Below are positions 59,183-64,000 of a stretch of 64,000 nucleotides of DNA, piece by piece. Where the stretch lies: contig NZ_JABFOE010000010.1 of assembly GCF_013116745.1 (NCBI RefSeq), forward strand, positions 102,375 through 166,374, in the 5' to 3' direction. The first letter of the stretch is position 1, and every line of letters begins with the position of its first letter. The position numbers and the translations under genes are program-made. The notes beneath the pieces are model-generated. The model saw only the letters and a list, made by a program, of their open reading frames with translations, ran no database searches and was not told where the DNA came from. This DNA comes from Arthrobacter sp. 260. Lineage in GTDB: Bacteria; Actinomycetota; Actinomycetes; Actinomycetales; Micrococcaceae.

Positions 59183-61827
59183 TAAGGCCCTTCCGCGCTT
59201 GCCACTGTGAGATCGTCAAACCGTGCCACCACCGGTGCGTTGGTTGAACCGCTGGAAATGTAGGTGGTAAGTCCTACCCCACCAGCTGACTGCAGTTGCG
59301 ACGCCGAATCGGTCACCGACGCCAGCCAGGCCGATGGCTCCGGCTGCCCCACCCGCCACACCTTGGTCCTGAGCGTAGTCGGTGATGTACCGGTTGCCTC
59401 GAAGCGAATCGCGACGTCGTCTCCTGCCTGGTAGGTCAGGCCACTGACCTGGCGGGATATCAGGGTGGTGACAGTCGATCCGATCGCCCGGGTGATGTCC
59501 ACTGCCACCGACCCGTTGGCGGCGACCTTCACCTTTGACCTGTACTCGCTGGTCCCGACCTGACGTCCCACGAGGGTTACAAAGGTTCCGCCGCTGTTCG
59601 CCACCTTGTCCAGGGAAAAATTCACGCGGGCATCAGCCGTTGTGGTGGCTACCGACGTTAGTCGGGCCCAGGGACCTGCACCCGCCCGATGGACGTTCAT
59701 TGCGCCACTGCCCTGGTTCACTGAGAAGAACGAGTTGCTGTTGGTGGTCCAGGCTCCGCCCGCGTCGGCGGTTCCCCACCCGGAACTCACCGAGCGTTCA
59801 AACGCATCGGCAGCCGCGGCGCCCGGTGGAGGGGGTGGCGGCGGATCATCATCACCGGCCACGGTGATGCTCCGCGTGGTGGTGCCGGTCGCGCCGTCGT
59901 CGTCAGTCACCGTCAGCCTGATCGTGTAAGTGCCCGCCGCGTCGTAAGTGCGGCTTGCGGTTGGTCCGCTGGCGGTGGTTCCATCGCCGAAGTTCCACGC
60001 ATACGACGCGATCGTCCCATCCGGATCAGCGGAGCCGGTTCCATTGACCCCGACGGACAGCCCGTTCACGGTCTGCGTGAACGACGCCGAGGGGCTCTGG
60101 TTTGCTGCCGGCGACGATCCCACCGGCACGTTCACCGTCACATAATCCGATCGGGCGACGTTCCCAAACGGGTCATAGGCTTCGATACGGTAGTCGTGTT
60201 GCCCCGCGGAGAGGCCCGTATCGGTGAACTCCAGCTGGGGCCGCTGCCAGAAGGTTGAGCCCCGGTCGACCACGTGCACCGGGGACGCGGCATTGCGGTC
60301 GCGGATAACCCGATAGGTGAGGTTCTCGTTGTCACGGTCCCAGTTCGCTGTCCAGCGAACCCGCACCGTGCCAGCTGACAGATAGGCGAGTGATGGGTTC
60401 ATGTTGGCGCCGCTCACCCGCGGTCCGTCGTCGTTGGGCGCAATGCTGCTAACGGCGAATCTCACCAGACCCTGTTGCGGCCGGTTGTTGACGTTGCGGA
60501 ATTCCCCCGCCATCACCACGTACTGTTCGTTGCCAGCCACTGCCCACGGCCCTTGGCTCTGCCCCGAAGCTGTGCCGGTATCCAGTTGGGGGAACCAGCT
60601 CAGGATGTTGGGTGTCGGTTGTCCAGTAAAACTGGGGTAGCCGTAGATGTCCCGGGTGGCCGTTCCAGTAACTGCCTTCGAAAAGGCGAGGGCACGCCAC
60701 CAGGTGCGGGGTTCGGTTTGCGGGAATCCGCCGATGTTCCCACAGTAGTGGGCGTGACCGGCAGTGTAGACGGCGGTCGAGGAGGCCCAGATGCCGTAGG
60801 TGTCTCCATGGCAGTCCTCCACCCATTTCAGGCTGTGATTGGACCAGTTTCCGGCGAAGGCTCCCTCAAGATTGCCGCCCGTCCCGAAAATGTATCCGGT
60901 GCCGTAGAAGGATGTGCCGTCGGAGGACAGCGACAGGATGGCTGAGTCATTTCCTCCGTTCCGGATGACATCGTTGACTCCCAGCGATTGGGAGGCACCG
61001 GTGGTGGCGTTGACCCGCCCCAGTCCGTAGCCGGGGCGGTTCGAACCATTGAGCGTGGTGAAGGCTCCGCCGATCACCACGCTGCTCTGGTCGGGTGAAA
61101 TTACCAGGGCATTGACCCGGTTGTTGGCGTTGGGATTCCAGGGCAGCAGGGCACCGTTGGAGGCCTGGACCGCAGCCAGGCGGCTGCGGGACGCGGTGCC
61201 AACGGAGCCGAAGGTGCCCCCGACGTACACGGTGCTGTTGGTTGCCGCCAGCGCCCGGACCGACCCACCGATCCGTGGATCGAAACTGCTGATCACCGCG
61301 CCGGTCGACGGGTCCAGCGCGACGATCCGTGACCGGTTCACTCCGCTGACCGAGGTGAAGTCCCCACCGACGTAAATGCGTGAGCCATCAGGTGGCGCAG
61401 TAATGGTCAGCGCCTGCCCGTTGAGGGTTGGAGCGAATCCGGTGAGCAATGCGCCGGTGGTGAGGTTGTAGGCCAGGATGTTGCGCCGTGTCACGGTCTG
61501 GGTATTCGGTGCCGCCCCCGACGGCCGGGCCGTCGAGAAGTTCCCCGCCACGTAGACGGTGTTCCCCACGACGACCTGTTGCCAGGCGACACCGTTGATT
61601 TGGGCCGTCGGCAACGGGTCCGAGGACACTGTGACCGGTGTCCTCGGGTTGCCGGGGTTCACCGGTGCGGTATCGCTTTGCGCCCCGGGCGCGACGAACA
61701 CCATCAGTGAGATGGTCATCCCCAGAGCCGTGAGCACCGCGGCAACTTTCCGGGTCAAGGCCCGGCGCCGCCGTCGTGTTGCACTCAGTGGCCGGTCAGT
61801 GGCGGATAGTCCTCTGTCATTTTTCAT
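59182..61827 (-). CDS. secreted beta-propeller/PKD/lectin-like protein
   Basis: 881 aa. Basic N-terminus (RRRRRALTRKV), then a signal helix (VAAVLTALGMTISLMVFVAPGAQS). Residues about 55-470 are beta-propeller-like repeats (VYVAGNFSTARPSG, IYVGGDFTSVSGVNRSRIVALDPSTGAVISSF, VYVGGTFGSVG). Then a fibronectin-like segment, one PKD domain (YAWNFGDGTTASGPTASRTYDAAGTYTIRLTVTDDDGA), a proline run, and a C-terminal lectin-like module of about 190 residues (DAFERSVSSGWGTADAGGAW ... GVGLTTYISSGSTNAPVVARF). No catalytic motif. Probably a polysaccharide-binding surface protein; in operon with a PKD gene 26 bp upstream and the glycosyltransferase downstream. Confidence 0.88.
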   Translation of the reverse strand: MKNDRGLSATDRPLSATRRRRRALTRKVAAVLTALGMTISLMVFVAPGAQSDTAPVNPGNPRTPVTVSSDPLPTAQINGVAWQQVVVGNTVYVAGNFSTARPSGAAPNTQTVTRRNILAYNLTTGALLTGFAPTLNGQALTITAPPDGSRIYVGGDFTSVSGVNRSRIVALDPSTGAVISSFDPRIGGSVRALAATNSTVYVGGTFGSVGTASRSRLAAVQASNGALLPWNPNANNRVNALVISPDQSSVVIGGAFTTLNGSNRPGYGLGRVNATTGASQSLGVNDVIRNGGNDSAILSLSSDGTSFYGTGYIFGTGGNLEGAFAGNWSNHSLKWVEDCHGDTYGIWASSTAVYTAGHAHYCGNIGGFPQTEPRTWWRALAFSKAVTGTATRDIYGYPSFTGQPTPNILSWFPQLDTGTASGQSQGPWAVAGNEQYVVMAGEFRNVNNRPQQGLVRFAVSSIAPNDDGPRVSGANMNPSLAYLSAGTVRVRWTANWDRDNENLTYRVIRDRNAASPVHVVDRGSTFWQRPQLEFTDTGLSAGQHDYRIEAYDPFGNVARSDYVTVNVPVGSSPAANQSPSASFTQTVNGLSVGVNGTGSADPDGTIASYAWNFGDGTTASGPTASRTYDAAGTYTIRLTVTDDDGATGTTTRSITVAGDDDPPPPPPPGAAAADAFERSVSSGWGTADAGGAWTTNSNSFFSVNQGSGAMNVHRAGAGPWARLTSVATTTADARVNFSLDKVANSGGTFVTLVGRQVGTSEYRSKVKVAANGSVAVDITRAIGSTVTTLISRQVSGLTYQAGDDVAIRFEATGTSPTTLRTKVWRVGQPEPSAWLASVTDSASQLQSAGGVGLTTYISSGSTNAPVVARFDDLTVASAEGP

Positions 61828-61853
61828 GGCTACTTCGATTCATCATTCCAGCG

Positions 61854-64000
61854 CTACTCTGCGCTGGTATCGCGGACGAGGAGGTTGGTAAACCGTCCTG
61901 TGATCGGAGCGTTGGTGGATGAACCTGACACGTACGTCATCAGTCCCACGCCTCCGGGGACCTGCAGTTCGGCAGTGGAGTCGCTTGCGGTGACCTGCCA
62001 GGCCTCCGGTTCGGTTTCTCCCGCCTTCCACACTTTTGCACCGAGAGTAGTGGGCGAGGTCCCTGACACAGAGAACTTGATGGTCAGTTCATCACCCACC
62101 GCGTACGAGAGACCGTTGATCGTCCTGCTCTGGAGGGTGGTGACGGTGGAGCCGACCACCCGGGTCAGGTCAATGGCCACAGCCCCAGTAGCTGCCACTT
62201 TGACCTTGGTCCGGTATTCGCCTTCGACGCCCACCCGCCGTCCTGTGACCATGATGAAGGTGCCACCCCCATTGGCTACCTTGTCCAGGCTCACGTTCAC
62301 CCGGGTTTCAGCAGTGGAGGAGGACACTTCATTCAGGTAGGCGAAGGGACCCGCACCCGCCCGGATCATTCTGATACTTGCTGTTCCGTCTGCGACCGAG
62401 AAGTACGACGGCGCTCCGTTCAGGGTCCAGTTTCCTCCGACGTCAGCGGCGCCCAGCCCGTTGGCGACAGTGCGTGCGAAGCTATCCTGCGCGAGGGGCT
62501 CGGCTGCGGGCGGTTCCTCCGGATCAACCGGTGGCGCCTCCACCACAACCTCGTCGGTGGTGCTGTGGGTCGCGCCGTCGTCGTCGGTCACCGTCAGAGT
62601 CACCGGATAGGTGCCGGCCGCCGCGTAGGTGTGGCTGGCCGTTGGCGTCGTTGCGGTGATGTCGTCCCCGAAATTCCAGAGGTAGCTGGCCACCGTGCCG
62701 TCGGAATCGGTGGACCCGGTTCCGTCCACGGTGAGCGCCAGCCCATCGGTCGACGAAGTGAAGGCCGCCACCGGTGCCACGTTTACCACCGGCGGATCCT
62801 CAGGATCCTCAGGATCCACCGGCGGAGCGGCGACGGTAACGCTTTCGGTGGTGCTGTGGGTCGCCCCATCATTGTCAGTGACAGTCAACGTCACCGAATA
62901 GGTGCCGGCCGCCGCGTAGGTGTGGCTGGCCGTTGGCGTCGTTGCGGTGATGTCGTCCCCGAAATTCCAGGCGTACCCAACAACAGAACCATCCGCATCC
63001 GAGGACTCACCACCATCAACCGACACCACCAACCCCTCCACCGACGACGTAAACGCCGCCACCGGAGCACCATTAGCCACCGGCGGATCCTCCGGATCCT
63101 CAGGATCGACCGGCGGCTGGCCCTGGCTGGTCACGTTCAACTCATCGAACTGGACCCGCACCGGAGCGTTGGTAGCAGACCCCGTCAGATACGACTGGAT
63201 CCCCACCCCACCGGCAACCTGCAACGACGCGGTCGAGTCCTCCTCACTGAGCTGCCACGCAGCCGGCTCAGCACTGCCAGCCTTCCACGCCTTCGCATTC
63301 AACACCGTCGGCGACGTACCGGTAGCTTCCATCCGGACCACCACAGAATCCCCGAGCGCATAAGAGACACCCGTCAACACCTGCGACGCCAGCGTCACTT
63401 CCGAACCGTTGGCAAGCCGACTGATATACAACGTCAACGCACCATTACCGGCAACCTTCACCTTCGCCCGATAATCTCCGGCACCCGGAACCACCCGGCC
63501 CTGCAACGAAGCAAACACACCGCCACCGTTGGCCACCTTGTCCAGGGAAATCTCCACCGACGCATCAACCTCGTCAGAAGAAACCTCCCCGAGATAAGCG
63601 CTCGGACCCAGGCCAGCCCGGCTCAGATTCATCACACCCACCCCATCAGCGACCGAGAAGTACGACGCCGCACCATTGAGGCTCCACGCGCCACCGACAT
63701 CAGCAGCACCCAAACCGGTGGCCAGCGAACGACCAAACGCGTCCCTCGCCACCACCCCATTGACCGGCGGCTCCTCAGGATCCTCAGGATCCACCGGCGG
63801 AGCCACCACAGTCACATCAGTACTCGTGCTGTGCGTCGCCCCATCATCATCAGTGACAGTCAACGTCACCGAATACGTCCCCGCCTCGGCATACGTCCAC
63901 GACGACGTCACACCCGACCCCGACCCACCATCACCGAAATCCCACGCGTACCCAACAACAGAACCATCCGCATCCGAGGACTCACCACCATCAACCGACA
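61854..64000 (-). CDS. secreted multi-PKD/lectin-like protein (N-terminus beyond window)
   Basis: The frame is open to the right edge, so at least 715 residues are present and the N-terminus is missing; the in-frame ATG at 63911 is internal to a PKD domain. From N to C: a partial PKD, lectin-like module, PKD, PKD, lectin-like module and stop. PKD repeats show YAWNFGDDITATTPTASHTY. The lectin-like modules begin DAFGRSLATGLGAADVGGAW and DSFARTVANGLGAADVGGNW and share SLDKVANGGG. Linkers are Pro/Glu/Asp-rich (PPVDPEDPEDPPV). Exact internal DNA repeats show recombination between PKD copies. Likely first gene of the operon continuing to 58295. Confidence 0.88.
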   Translation of the reverse strand, partial: SVDGGESSDADGSVVGYAWDFGDGGSGSGVTSSWTYAEAGTYSVTLTVTDDDGATHSTSTDVTVVAPPVDPEDPEEPPVNGVVARDAFGRSLATGLGAADVGGAWSLNGAASYFSVADGVGVMNLSRAGLGPSAYLGEVSSDEVDASVEISLDKVANGGGVFASLQGRVVPGAGDYRAKVKVAGNGALTLYISRLANGSEVTLASQVLTGVSYALGDSVVVRMEATGTSPTVLNAKAWKAGSAEPAAWQLSEEDSTASLQVAGGVGIQSYLTGSATNAPVRVQFDELNVTSQGQPPVDPEDPEDPPVANGAPVAAFTSSVEGLVVSVDGGESSDADGSVVGYAWNFGDDITATTPTASHTYAAAGTYSVTLTVTDNDGATHSTTESVTVAAPPVDPEDPEDPPVVNVAPVAAFTSSTDGLALTVDGTGSTDSDGTVASYLWNFGDDITATTPTASHTYAAAGTYPVTLTVTDDDGATHSTTDEVVVEAPPVDPEEPPAAEPLAQDSFARTVANGLGAADVGGNWTLNGAPSYFSVADGTASIRMIRAGAGPFAYLNEVSSSTAETRVNVSLDKVANGGGTFIMVTGRRVGVEGEYRTKVKVAATGAVAIDLTRVVGSTVTTLQSRTINGLSYAVGDELTIKFSVSGTSPTTLGAKVWKAGETEPEAWQVTASDSTAELQVPGGVGLMTYVSGSSTNAPITGRFTNLLVRDTSAE
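62607..62970 (-). repeat. exact 73-bp direct repeat inside the PKD gene
   Basis: Positions 62607-62679 and 62898-62970 are identical, 291 bp apart (one PKD domain). They encode the NFGDDITATTPTASHTY region of two adjacent PKD domains. Confidence 0.85.
62971..64000 (-). repeat. exact direct repeat of at least 55 bp inside the PKD gene
   Basis: Positions 62971-63025 and 63946-64000 are identical, and the second copy is cut by the window edge, so the repeat may be longer. The first copy starts at the very base after the 73-bp repeat ends. Confidence 0.85.

Noticed and set aside
61854..63911. Complete gene starting at ATG 63911
   Set aside because: The frame continues to the window edge and codes the first half of a PKD domain, so the ATG is internal.

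Overview
The window is high-GC DNA with dense genes, GTG/TTG starts, 4-bp ATGA/GTGA overlaps and several apparently leaderless genes. Gene content (acyl-CoA carboxylase alpha/beta/epsilon, a stand-alone biotin ligase, SufU/SufS, LpdA-type quinone dehydrogenase, SCO4848-type and DUF2505 proteins, Mfd) fits an actinobacterium, most likely an Arthrobacter-like member of the Micrococcaceae. This is inferred from gene content and protein style; no rRNA or tRNA gene was seen.

Left part (1-34 kb) is mainly housekeeping. It holds ligA (cut by the window edge), two unrecognised genes, a VOC protein and a divergent lysR/lysE pair. A minus-strand run follows: birA, a PH-domain protein, an adenylate cyclase with a regulatory domain, and a PP2C phosphatase. 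Next is a DUF559 nuclease-like gene with an unusual array of five 18-20 bp repeats. Acyl-CoA carboxylase genes lie in two places (12.5-14.4 kb and 20.6-22.4 kb), each preceded by the same TTGTAG-N5-CTACA inverted repeat. Between them are an OafB-like acyltransferase, a lipoprotein serpin, a DUF885 peptidase and maf. Then come a Ser/Thr kinase with a lipoprotein partner, an MHS-type transporter with a paired operator, lpdA, purine nucleoside phosphorylase, a phosphohexomutase, and a deoC-ALDH-ALDH operon for deoxyribose breakdown.

Right part (34.8-64 kb) is dominated by cell-surface polysaccharide functions, interrupted by mfd, nhaA and sufS-sufU. It has two paralogous Wzx flippase + family-2 glycosyltransferase modules (34.8-37.2 kb and 52.0-54.6 kb), a Wzc/CpsD-like ATPase with an altered Walker A, a Wzy/O-antigen-ligase-like membrane protein and a lipoprotein GDPD. 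It also has a GT4 glycosyltransferase, two paralogous beta-helix lipoproteins, another glycosyltransferase, and two large secreted PKD/lectin-like proteins (the last one runs off the right edge). Together these can export, polymerise, modify and bind an exopolysaccharide.

The most interesting undescribed signal is a pair of about 183-nt untranslated leaders in front of the two beta-helix lipoprotein genes. They share a -10 element, equal length, four hairpins in the same order with compensatory changes, and a common GGGAC loop. They look like a cis-regulatory RNA that I could not match to a known class. Other notable signals are the DUF559-associated repeat array, a five-copy 20-bp tandem repeat overlapping a stop codon, two operators exactly 21 bp apart, and a PKD gene whose middle repeat is a visible mosaic of its neighbours.
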